A stretch of 64,000 nt of DNA from Clostridiaceae bacterium. GTDB taxonomy: Bacteria > Bacillota > Clostridia > Lachnospirales > Lachnospiraceae. Both the position numbers and the translations under genes were made by a program. Positions 1-8,100 of this stretch are shown in pieces. The notes under the pieces were generated by a model that saw only the letters and a program-made list of their open reading frames with translations, did not search any database and had not been told where the DNA came from. Position 1 is the first letter of the stretch; each line of letters opens with the position of its first letter. The stretch is taken from the NCBI GenBank assembly GCA_902362865.1, contig CABIYE010000011.1, positions 1 to 64,000 of the forward strand. The letters run 5' to 3'.

Positions 1-102
1 CTGCACGGAAGAAACCGGAACTGCCGTCAATGTTACGGCCGCCGCCATAACAATTGCCGTAAAACCCGCAAATGCAGATTTTACTTTTTTCATAAGTTTC
101 AT
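1..102 (-). CDS. Exported protein, N-terminal fragment (cut by window edge)
   Basis: Only the first 34 codons lie in the window. They start at an ATG (100-102) behind an AAGGAAAG-type ribosome binding site. The visible residues form a signal peptide: Lys-rich start (MKLMKKVK), a hydrophobic core rich in Ala, Val and Thr, and an Ala-Val-Pro-Val region. No lipobox Cys is visible, so a secreted or wall-bound protein is more likely than a lipoprotein. It lies directly downstream of the LacI-type regulator gene on the same strand, with a LacI-type operator just before its ribosome binding site. It is therefore the probable target of that regulator and possibly a sugar-utilisation gene. The function itself cannot be read from this fragment. 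Confidence 0.7.
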   Translation of the reverse strand, partial: MKLMKKVKSAFAGFTAIVMAAAVTLTAVPVSSVQ

Positions 103-123
103 TCTCTTTCCTTCTTTAAAAAT

Positions 124-139
124 AGGTAATCGTTTACCT
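124..139. promoter_or_regulatory. LacI-family operator upstream of the exported-protein gene
   Basis: AGGTAATCGTTTACCT is a near-perfect palindrome centred on CG, the classic LacI/GalR operator form. It differs at one base from the site in front of the regulator gene at 1196-1211, read on the matching strand. It sits 20 bases or so before the start of the exported protein. Confidence 0.75.
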
Positions 140-147
140 TTTATAAT

Positions 148-173
148 AAAAATACGTATATATACGTATTTTT
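148..173. terminator. Perfect 26-bp AT-rich palindrome after the lacI-type gene
   Basis: AAAAATACGTATA is followed at once by its exact reverse complement. The palindrome starts 9 bases after the regulator's stop codon and ends in a T run on either strand. It can act as a weak bidirectional terminator, or as a second protein-binding site next to the operator. Confidence 0.45.
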
Positions 174-181
174 ATTTCAGC

Positions 182-1183
182 TTATACAGTACTTCTTTCC
201 ATAATCTCATACGGTAATATCATATCTGTTAATGGGATTTTATTCTCTATATATCCAATCAACATACTTGCAGCCTGCTTTCCCATTTCATAGGCATCTT
301 GTCTGACTGTGGTAAGTTCTGGATTTAAGTATTTTGAAATATATATGTCATCAAACCCTATGATTTTTATATCCCCGGGTATTTCTTTTCCCAATTTCTG
401 ACATGTACTAATTGCCCCAATTGCAATTGAATCATTTCCACATACGATACAATCAATTTCGGGATCTCTTTGTAACAAAACCATTGCTCCTATATTCCCC
501 GTCTCTACAGAAAAATCCCCCAAATAATGGAGTTTTTTATCAAAATCTATTCCCATTTCTTTTAGTCCCGTTATAAATCCTTCATACCGTTCTTTACTCG
601 GAGACATTAAAACATCAGATGTAATATACGCAATTTTTTTGCATCCTTTATTAACAATATATTTTGCTACATCACGCATTGCCGAAAAGTTATCAATTCC
701 AACACTTCCCATATTCTGGTTCTTATCAATTTTTCTGTCAACAGCTACAATTGGAATAGATATATCCCAAAGCAACCTTTTACTTGTTTCATAATCAGAA
801 CTAACATATATAATGCCATCTACCATTTTAGATTTTAATATATTTAAAAATTTTTCTTCTTGTATCGAATTATTATCTGTACTGCAAAAGAACATCGTAT
901 ATCCATGAACAAATGCCTCATCCTGTGCACCTTTCGCCATTTCCGGAAATGCATGACCAATATCTGGTATTACCAACCCTATTGTTCTTGTGCTTGCCTC
1001 TTTTAAACCTTTAGCCATACTATTGGGGATGTATTCCAAATTCTCGATTACTTCAAATACTCTCTGACGAGTTTCCTCTGAAATATGCTTATCTTTTCCA
1101 TTAATAATCTTTGACACTGTAGCAATTGAAACATCTGCCTGCATAGCAACATCTTTAATTGTGACACGATTCCTTTTTATCAT
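182..1183 (-). CDS. LacI/GalR-family transcriptional regulator
   Basis: 333 residues, the usual LacI-family length. The N terminus carries the helix-turn-helix and hinge (about residues 7-60: VTIKDVA, then VSIATVSKIING, then YIPNSMAKGL). The rest is a periplasmic-binding-protein-like effector domain (IGLVIPDIG, DGIIYVSS, CGNDSIAIGAI, IIGFDDI, LTTVRQD). Such proteins bind a sugar or sugar phosphate and release DNA. The gene has its own promoter with an operator just after the -10 box, so it very likely represses itself. The next gene downstream on the same strand has a near-identical operator, so the two form a small sugar-responsive unit. The effector cannot be predicted. Confidence 0.9.
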   Translation of the reverse strand: MIKRNRVTIKDVAMQADVSIATVSKIINGKDKHISEETRQRVFEVIENLEYIPNSMAKGLKEASTRTIGLVIPDIGHAFPEMAKGAQDEAFVHGYTMFFCSTDNNSIQEEKFLNILKSKMVDGIIYVSSDYETSKRLLWDISIPIVAVDRKIDKNQNMGSVGIDNFSAMRDVAKYIVNKGCKKIAYITSDVLMSPSKERYEGFITGLKEMGIDFDKKLHYLGDFSVETGNIGAMVLLQRDPEIDCIVCGNDSIAIGAISTCQKLGKEIPGDIKIIGFDDIYISKYLNPELTTVRQDAYEMGKQAASMLIGYIENKIPLTDMILPYEIMERSTV

Positions 1184-1195
1184 TATGACGCCCTT

Positions 1196-1250
1196 AGTTA
1201 AACGATTACCTTGTTTTCTTTACTATACTAAAAAACAACTAGTTTGTCAA
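1196..1250 (-). promoter_or_regulatory. lacI-type gene promoter with autoregulatory operator
   Basis: On the minus strand TTGACA (1245-1250) and TATAGT (1222-1227) are 17 bases apart. Just downstream is the operator AGGTAATCGTTTAACT (1196-1211), 15 of 16 bases identical to the site at 124-139. Binding there would block promoter clearance. Confidence 0.8.
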
Positions 1251-1315
1251 TATTTCCATCAACTCTTTGACCTGTACTATAAAAGTCAACTTCAAAATCC
1301 ACCACAGGTAGAAGC

Positions 1316-1363
1316 AAAAAAAGAAGCCCCACAGCCTTTTTGCTGCAAAGCCTCTTCTTTTTT
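1316..1363 (-). terminator. Terminator after the CstA-type gene
   Basis: AAAAAAGAAG and CTTCTTTTTT enclose a GC-containing inner hairpin. On the minus strand the structure ends in a T run, 17 bases after the transporter's stop codon. Confidence 0.7.
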
Positions 1364-1379
1364 CTAATAATAATCCGTC

Positions 1380-3113
1380 TTACGCCTCTTTTTTCTGTTT
1401 TGCCATGGTTTTTATACCATCTACAGCAAGTACAACAGCCAGAACAACCAGAAGCGCTGCAATAATCGCACGCACATAGCACCATGTCACGCCTGCGCCT
1501 CCTGCTGCAATTCCCGCAATGTTTGACTTCAGCGTAAAGCAAAGTGATGTAATCGTTACCACCAGCATAAATGCCATTGGGAACAGGAACATCTTGTTAT
1601 TCTTTCCTGCTTTTCCAAGCCAGGTTGCAACCGCCAGCAGACCAAGAGCTGCAAGAAGCTGGTTGGAAGCGCCGAAAAGCGGCCAGATATTCGCATATCC
1701 TGTAAGTCCAAGACCAATTCCCAGTACAACCGTTATCAGCGTTGCTACAAATGGATTGGTAAGAACCTTCTTATATCCTGTCACATCCTTGTAAGTCTCG
1801 CCCGGCTCAAGCCAGAATTCCTGGAACATGTAACGTGCAAGACGTGTCGCTGTATCCAGAGATGTCAGACAGAATACGGATACCGTAAGTACCAGTAATG
1901 TATAAGCAATCTCCTCTGTCCCTGCAAGTCCCGGAATAGAACCAAGCATCTTAGAAATACCTGTTGCAAATACAACGGTAGGCGTTACCGTCTCGCCTGA
2001 TGCATAATTTGCCCAGATATATCCAACTGCGCACAGAGAAATAATTGCCAGTGCACACTCAATCAACATACCGCCGTATGCAATCGGCTGAGCGTCCTTC
2101 TCATTATTCAGCTGTTTTGCCGTTGTTCCAGAACCAACCAATGAATGGAAGCCTGAGATAGCACCGCAGGCAATCGTTACAAACAACGCCGGGAACATAT
2201 AGCCAAGAGAAGTGCCTGTTGGCGCCAGCGTATCCTTAAAGCCTGTAAATGCCGGAATATCCATATGTGCTCCACCTGTAAAACCACATCCGATGATTCC
2301 CACTACAGCAACAATCATCATAAAGTAAAGCAGGAATGAACTTAAATAATCCCGAGGCTGAAGCAAAATCCATACCGGAGCCACAGATGCCGCCAGGATA
2401 TAGATTCCCACAATAATCATCCACGCCGTATTGCTCAGGTAAATCGGATGCCAGTTCATACCAATCACCATGCAGGCAATAATTGCCACAACACCGATAA
2501 CAGTGGAAACACCCAGGCCTGCATTTCTTCTATATACCAGAAAACCAAAGGCAATCGCAATAATGATGAAAAGAATAGAAATCATCGCTGTGGTTGCATT
2601 TGCAGCGCTGGCTACCTTATCCACCGCACCACTCTCTGTATAAGTTGCCATGAAAGTATTTGCCACGATAGAACCGAAAGCCGCTACAACCAGAATCAAT
2701 GTCAGGTAAGAAAAGATGATAAATAATTTCTTCGCCTTGGATCCCATGGTTGTGGCAATTACCTCGCCAATAGATTGTCCCTTATTACGGATGGATGCAA
2801 ATAATGCACCAAAATCATGAACCGCCCCAAAGAAAATACCACCAATCAATACCCACAGAAGTACCGGAACCCATCCAAACACTGCCGCCTGGATCGGACC
2901 GTTAATCGGACCTGCTCCTGCAATGGATGAAAAATGATGTCCCATCAGCACCGGAGCTTTCGCCGGAACATAATCCACACCGTCCTCTTCCGTATGGGAA
3001 GGTGTCTCTCTTGAAGGATCAATCCCCCACTGCTTGGAAAGCCATCTGCCGTATGTAAGATATGCAACGACAAGAATCGCAATTCCAATAATCAACACTG
3101 CTACGCCATTCAT
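1380..3113 (-). CDS. cstA: CstA-type carbon starvation / pyruvate or peptide transporter
   Basis: 577 residues from the ATG at 3113, which follows an AGGAGG-type site; an 11-codon upstream extension lacks one. The protein is almost wholly hydrophobic with more than a dozen membrane segments. It carries hallmarks of the CstA/BtsT family: GHHFSSIAGAGPINGP and HDFGALFASIRNKGQSIGEV near residues 55-120, then SGFHSLVGSGTTAKQLNNE in the middle. Family members import pyruvate or small peptides when carbon runs short. It is preceded at 50 bases by a small uncharacterised gene that is probably its operon partner, and a terminator follows. Pyruvate versus peptide as substrate cannot be settled from sequence. 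Confidence 0.93.
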   Translation of the reverse strand: MNGVAVLIIGIAILVVAYLTYGRWLSKQWGIDPSRETPSHTEEDGVDYVPAKAPVLMGHHFSSIAGAGPINGPIQAAVFGWVPVLLWVLIGGIFFGAVHDFGALFASIRNKGQSIGEVIATTMGSKAKKLFIIFSYLTLILVVAAFGSIVANTFMATYTESGAVDKVASAANATTAMISILFIIIAIAFGFLVYRRNAGLGVSTVIGVVAIIACMVIGMNWHPIYLSNTAWMIIVGIYILAASVAPVWILLQPRDYLSSFLLYFMMIVAVVGIIGCGFTGGAHMDIPAFTGFKDTLAPTGTSLGYMFPALFVTIACGAISGFHSLVGSGTTAKQLNNEKDAQPIAYGGMLIECALAIISLCAVGYIWANYASGETVTPTVVFATGISKMLGSIPGLAGTEEIAYTLLVLTVSVFCLTSLDTATRLARYMFQEFWLEPGETYKDVTGYKKVLTNPFVATLITVVLGIGLGLTGYANIWPLFGASNQLLAALGLLAVATWLGKAGKNNKMFLFPMAFMLVVTITSLCFTLKSNIAGIAAGGAGVTWCYVRAIIAALLVVLAVVLAVDGIKTMAKQKKEA

Positions 3114-3163
3114 ACAAATTCCTCCTCTTTCTCTAAATGTAATCATGTATATTGCTAGAAAGG

Positions 3164-3688
3164 TTAGAAAATTCCAGCCTTTGAGTAGCCCTTCACCATC
3201 TCTTTCGCCGCCCGGTTTCCAAGAATTTTCCGATTCTTCACATCGAACACCAGCAGACGGGCTTCACTGTATCCCCGGAGTCCCATCCGGTAATTCTTAA
3301 AATATTTGAAGTTCCTGATTTCCTTTGCCGCATCATCCGCCACACCACCGTCACAGATGAAAATTCCCGTCATATACGAATACATATGATCCTTCTCCGT
3401 ACACTTCCTGCCACCGCGCACAAGTTCTGGCTCAATGTAAGACACGATCTGCTTCCTGAACCGTTTCAGATCTTCCCCGTCCAAACGATCTAAACAACGA
3501 AAAAACGTATGCTCAAAGCAATTCGCCCGCCATAACTCTGCCGTTTTCACAAGGACATATTTCGCGCTGGTTACACAAAACTTTGCATACGCATCGTAGA
3601 TGTCCCCATCGACATCAAAAGGTCTTTCTATATCGTAGCTGGACTTATGGAAATCAAGCAGCCGCTCTAATAGATCTTTTCCTTCCAT
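3164..3688 (-). CDS. Conserved hypothetical protein co-transcribed with cstA
   Basis: 174 residues, no signal peptide or membrane segment. The start at 3688 follows a good AAGGAG site. I do not recognise a family. The protein is mixed alpha/beta, rich in aromatic and basic residues, with a C-terminal half (YFKNYRMGLRGYSEARLLVFDVKNRKILGN) that resembles a small ligand- or protein-binding fold, but no catalytic motif stands out. It is the first gene after a good promoter (3751-3779), and cstA follows after 50 bases, so the two are likely made together and it may modulate the transporter. That role is inference from position only. Confidence 0.75.
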   Translation of the reverse strand: MEGKDLLERLLDFHKSSYDIERPFDVDGDIYDAYAKFCVTSAKYVLVKTAELWRANCFEHTFFRCLDRLDGEDLKRFRKQIVSYIEPELVRGGRKCTEKDHMYSYMTGIFICDGGVADDAAKEIRNFKYFKNYRMGLRGYSEARLLVFDVKNRKILGNRAAKEMVKGYSKAGIF

Positions 3689-3715
3689 ATATAATTATAT
3701 CTCCTTACTATCACT

Positions 3716-3732
3716 TTACTTTGATAAAGTAA
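3716..3732. promoter_or_regulatory. Possible operator in the leader of the cstA operon
   Basis: TTACTTT-GAT-AAAGTAA is a perfect inverted repeat lying between the -10 box and the first gene of the operon, a common place for a repressor site. No binding protein can be named. Confidence 0.35.
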
Positions 3733-3750
3733 TTATAAAAATACTATAAA

Positions 3751-3779
3751 ATAATACCACCATTAAATAGAAAATGCAA
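3751..3779 (-). promoter_or_regulatory. Promoter of the hypothetical-cstA operon
   Basis: On the minus strand TTGCAT (3774-3779) and TATTAT (3751-3756) with a 17-base spacer, about 60 bases before the first gene. Confidence 0.6.
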
Positions 3780-3808
3780 TAGTTTTAGAGCACGCTCTGT
3801 TATTTTTT

Positions 3809-3972
3809 GTATCAGTTCAGCCATAAGTCGGATTGTGGGTGAATCATGCTTGCATGAATGAACACACGATCCGGCTTATGAGCGGAACGCCATTTTATGA
3901 GCAAAAATAGCTGCATAGCAGCGGAGAAGCATCGTAGATGCGTTTTGCGAATGGCGCGGGCTGAACTGTTAC
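3809..3972 (+). repeat. 164-bp structured repeat element, copy A
   Basis: This non-coding element is 95% identical (156 of 164 bases) to the inverted copy at 50634-50797. Its ends are inverted repeats: CAGTTCAGCC (3813-3822) against GGCTGAACTG (3959-3968). Inside are two further folded arms. One is a hairpin of 15 pairs with two G-U wobbles, from ATAAGTCGGA at 3824 to its partner ending near 3880. The other is a branched stem closed by CGCCATT/AATGGCG with small hairpins GCTGC-ATA-GCAGC and GCATC-GTA-GATGC. It fills the gap between the cstA-operon and asparaginase promoters. A short open frame across it is not supported as a gene. It could be a non-autonomous mobile element (MITE) or a structured RNA. 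Confidence 0.8.
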
Positions 3973-3981
3973 ATTTTTTCA

Positions 3982-4010
3982 TTGACTCTTTAACCGGTAC
4001 TATATAAAAT
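3982..4010 (+). promoter_or_regulatory. Asparaginase gene promoter
   Basis: TTGACT (3982-3987) and TAAAAT (4005-4010) with a 17-base spacer, starting ten bases after repeat copy A and followed by an AAAGGAGAG ribosome binding site. Confidence 0.7.
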
Positions 4011-4045
4011 ATTTTTAGTGTTAATGTCAAAGGAGAGTTTCCAAT

Positions 4046-5053
4046 ATGAAAAAAAAGATTTTACTGATTGCCACAGGCGGCACCATAGCATCCCTTCCTA
4101 CCGAAAACGGGCTGGCGCCGGCCCTGACTTCGGGGGAGCTTCTTGCTTATGCGCCGGATATGCGCATCCCCTGTGAGATAGATTCTATTCAGATCTGCAG
4201 CATAGACAGCACGGACGTCACGCCTGAGATATGGCTCCTGATTGCCCGTACAGTAGAACAGCACTACGAAAACTACGATGGTTTTGTGATCTGCCACGGA
4301 ACCGACACCATGGCATACTCTGCGTCTGCACTTTCCTATCTGATTCAGGATTCCGCCAAACCGATTGTATTTACCGGGGCACAGAAACCCATCAGCATGG
4401 AAATCACCGATGCCAAAACCAACCTGCGGGACAGCATCTTATACGCCTGCCAGGAAGATTCCCACGGAGTATCCTTGGTCTTTGACGGCAAGGTCATTGC
4501 CGGAACCCGCGCAAAGAAAGTCAACTCCAAAAGCTACCATGCCTTCGCCAGCATCAACTATCCCGAGCTTGCCGTTATCCGCGATGAGCGCATGATTCGC
4601 TATATTCCGGTTCCTGCCCCGGCAAAACCGGTAACCTTCTACCACAATATGAAGGAATCCGTATTCCTGTTAAAGCTGACTCCCGGCATGTCCGCAGATA
4701 TCCTATCGGCTATTTTTGAAAAATATGACTGCATCATCCTGGAGAGCTTCGGCGTGGGCGGCATTCCCCACGGTCTCCTGGACGAATTCTACCGGATTCT
4801 TCACTCCTGCCCGGCAGGTGAGAAAATTGTAGTAATGACAACCCAGGTGGTCGGCGAAGGCAGTGACGTAGGCATATATGAGGTAGGACAGCGGGTAAAA
4901 CAATCCATCGACTGCCTGGAAGCCTATGATATGACACTGGAATCCGTTTTCGCAAAAATGATGTGGCTTCTGGCAATCCCCGGACTCACCTGGGAGGAAC
5001 GTAAAGAGCGGTTCTACCAGACCATAAATTACGATATAGCACCTCCGATGTAA
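4046..5053 (+). CDS. ansA: L-asparaginase, type I (cytoplasmic)
   Basis: 335 residues, the normal length for type I asparaginase. It hydrolyses L-asparagine to aspartate and ammonia in the cytoplasm, as no signal peptide is present. The first catalytic Thr lies in ATGGTIAS (about residues 9-16). The second catalytic segment is GFVICHGTDTMAYSASALSY (about 78-97), holding the Thr-Asp pair. SFGVGGIPHG and TTQVVGEGSDVG in the C-terminal half match the family's effector and dimer region. The start follows AAAGGAGAG. It is the only clear plus-strand gene in the window, with its own promoter, and ends at a hairpin shared with the convergent GH43 gene. Confidence 0.93.
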   Translation: MKKKILLIATGGTIASLPTENGLAPALTSGELLAYAPDMRIPCEIDSIQICSIDSTDVTPEIWLLIARTVEQHYENYDGFVICHGTDTMAYSASALSYLIQDSAKPIVFTGAQKPISMEITDAKTNLRDSILYACQEDSHGVSLVFDGKVIAGTRAKKVNSKSYHAFASINYPELAVIRDERMIRYIPVPAPAKPVTFYHNMKESVFLLKLTPGMSADILSAIFEKYDCIILESFGVGGIPHGLLDEFYRILHSCPAGEKIVVMTTQVVGEGSDVGIYEVGQRVKQSIDCLEAYDMTLESVFAKMMWLLAIPGLTWEERKERFYQTINYDIAPPM

Positions 5054-5095
5054 CGCACATAACCCCAATACAACAATACCTAATTTACTCAGCAA

Positions 5096-5129
5096 GGGCA
5101 GGTGTGGCTTATATGCGTCACACCTGCCC
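5096..5129. terminator. Bidirectional terminator between ansA and the GH43-SLH gene
   Basis: GGGCAGGTGTG (5096-5106) and CACACCTGCCC (5119-5129) form a perfect 11-bp stem between the convergent stop codons. T-rich sequence follows on the plus strand. Confidence 0.75.
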
Positions 5130-5145
5130 CTGAATTTTATACCGT

Positions 5146-8100
5146 CTATTTATTTTCCATAAACCGCTGTATAATAGCAGCGCACTCTGCACGATTCAGG
5201 TTCCCCTGCGGCCTGAGCATTCCCTGGTCGCCTTTAAGCAATCCTTCTTCCACAGCCCATCTTACCGCATCTTCTGCAAATCCGCTTACAAGATTACTAT
5301 CCGGGAATCCTTTCAGGCTGTCCCTTCCGGCAGTATCCATTTCCTTGGCAGATGCATACCGATACAGCATTGTCACCATCTGCTCTCGGGTTATACTATC
5401 CGCCGGTCCGAAGTATCCTTTCCTGTCGCCGCCAGTATATCCGGTAACAATTCCCTGTTCACTCGCCCACATAACTGCATCTGTATAGAATTCATTGCGT
5501 CCTACGTCCTTGAACACGGTCTTATACTCCGTTTTCGGGCTTCCTTCCATTCGATACAATACAACCGCAAACTGCGCACGGCACAACTCTTCCGCCGGTC
5601 CAAAGCGCAGCGCCTCCATTCCGGTCATGATTCCTTTCTGATATACATAGCGTACATATGTTTCGTACCAACTGCCAGCTCCTACATCCGTAAATGGAAG
5701 CTCTTTAGGCGGATCCGTCGGGTCATCTGTGGGGTCATCCGCAGGATCGTCTGCCGGGTCATCCACAGGATCGTCTGCCGGGTCATCCGCAAATGCAGCA
5801 CACATCAGCAGATAAGTGTCCGCAGCCGACACATTCTGTGCACCATCGGCATAATCGGTTTCCGTGAGCGCTTGAATCTGATACCCTGTGCTCTTCAGAT
5901 TCGTAAGGGACAACATCCCCTCCCCTGTTGATGCCAGTACCACCAGATAGGAACCGTCATCATAGGTCTTACATTTACTCAGATCAATCTCATAATACAT
6001 CGCCGTATGCGTCTTACATGAAATCACCTGTGGTTCCGCTCCTTCTGACAGAACCGTAAGCTGCGCCGTCTTATCCTTTTCATCCGCCGCTTTCTTTACT
6101 TCCGCCTGTAGGGTAAACGGCACATCATCATCTGCGCCGCCCACCGGAACTGCGCAGAATGCAATCGCATTTCCCTTCCTAAGATATACTTCATTGTTCG
6201 GTCCGTTTTTCAGAATCTGCTCTAAGTCCCCGGTTCCATCAGCAGAGCCTTCCACCATCACAGTCCCGCCATGGTAAATGGAGATTCCCTGCGCTGAATC
6301 AAACACCGCCAGAGATACAGATGCTTCCTTTGTCGTGTCATTCGACGGTTCATCGTTCTCATCCTTCTTACCGGTCAGTATCTCATCCAGGTTTTCAAAA
6401 TGAACCTTGCCAAGCAGAAGCTCCCGAATCTCTGCAATATCTGCCTTCGCTTCCTTCTCCTGATAATACTGGCCGACCTCTGCCTTTAACGATTCTCCTA
6501 CTCCGGCCGGGTGATAGATGCGGATACCGTCAATATAGACCACTGAACGGACTGCCTCTTTAGTTCCTGCCCGCATTGCTCTTATGGTAGCCGTATAGGT
6601 TCCATATTCCAGATCCTTCACACTGATAATCGGGAGCTGATACAGATTGCCATTCTGATAAACAGTATCTACAATCTGGCTCTTTACCACCTTCTTATCT
6701 GCATCCCTTACTACCAGTGAAATTCCCGCCGTATCTGCGGTACTTCTTCCAACCACGTCAAAGCCCGTTCCATTAAAGGTAAATGTCATCGTGCCGCGGT
6801 CAGTACTGTCAGCCTCAAGCCGCGTGCTTCCGCCCGCACTGTCCGGTGTCTCTTCTCCATATACCGCATCATACCCATATACATCCTTCTGATGATTCGA
6901 CTGGAGCATATCTTGGGTAGTTCCTTCTTTTCCGGAAGCCCCGCTCACTGTTATTGCGGAGAAATCATCTTCATAATAGACAACGGTTGCAGGCACAACG
7001 GTAAGCGACGCCCCGACTGCCACGCCGTCTTCTGCTGTACGTATCTCGGTGTCTGCATTCTTCTTTACTTCCACCTGATACTCATAGACATCTGCATCCT
7101 CCATAAATGCTGTTGGCGTATAGAGAAGCTTCTCTTCCGTACATTCCAGCACGGCGCCATTTGCATCTACTTTCATCTGCCAGTCATCCTGTGTGCCAGA
7201 CACGCGAAAACCTTTCAGAATTGCCATATCTGCAGTTCCGGATTCCGCATCCGCCTGCGCAGGAAGATTTATACCTGTCATGCCATAAGCATTTGTTCCA
7301 GCTATCCGGTACAGGCCAAACGCATCCTCCCCAGACGCATTCAAGTCTGCCGTCAATCCGTAATCCAACACATACGCTTTATGATCTGCAGCGTAGACAT
7401 TGACGTGAATGGTAACCTGTTCTCCGTTTGTTTTCTCATAAACAACTGTAAATTCTCCGCAGACATTTCCCGTAAATGTAATTGCATTTTCTGCTGCTTC
7501 ACAGACCGCACCGTCATCCACCGAGATAATCCGCTGTATCTGCTGCGCCGGAATGCTTGCCTCTATCCCCCGTGCTGCATAAAATTGTACCGGAGTCTCC
7601 TTCTCATCTTCTACTACAATCGTCAATGACACATCTTTTGTACTCAACTCTTCTGACAATGTCATATTCAGAATCGGCGTCCCATCTGCCGCAAAATTCA
7701 ATGACTTTGCCCGGGCGTGGCGGCATGGATCACTCAGGGCATCGTCTCCCCTGCTTACATACTCACAAGTTCCGAAATTACCGTCAGCATCTACCGCATT
7801 GGAACAATTCATCGGTCTTGCATGGTATACGATTACAGGATTTCCATCTTTATCATAGGTAAATGAATTGTGTCCCGGGCCACACTGCGGGTCATATCCA
7901 TCCACCTCAAAATCTTCGCTTTTCAGAAGCGGCGTCGGATATTTTGTCCAGGAATCCGGATTCAGAAGATCTGCGCCTTCCTCGGCCGTCACCATTCCTA
8001 CACAGTAAGTATAATCAACCGCCGCCCCTGAGAAGCATAAGTGAATCTTTCCGTCATGCTTCAGCACTGCGGGTCCTTCATTAATAATCGTTCCTCCTTC

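Noticed and set aside
3812..4030. 72-codon open frame over repeat copy A
   Set aside because: It lies across the structured repeat and the asparaginase promoter, without a ribosome binding site.
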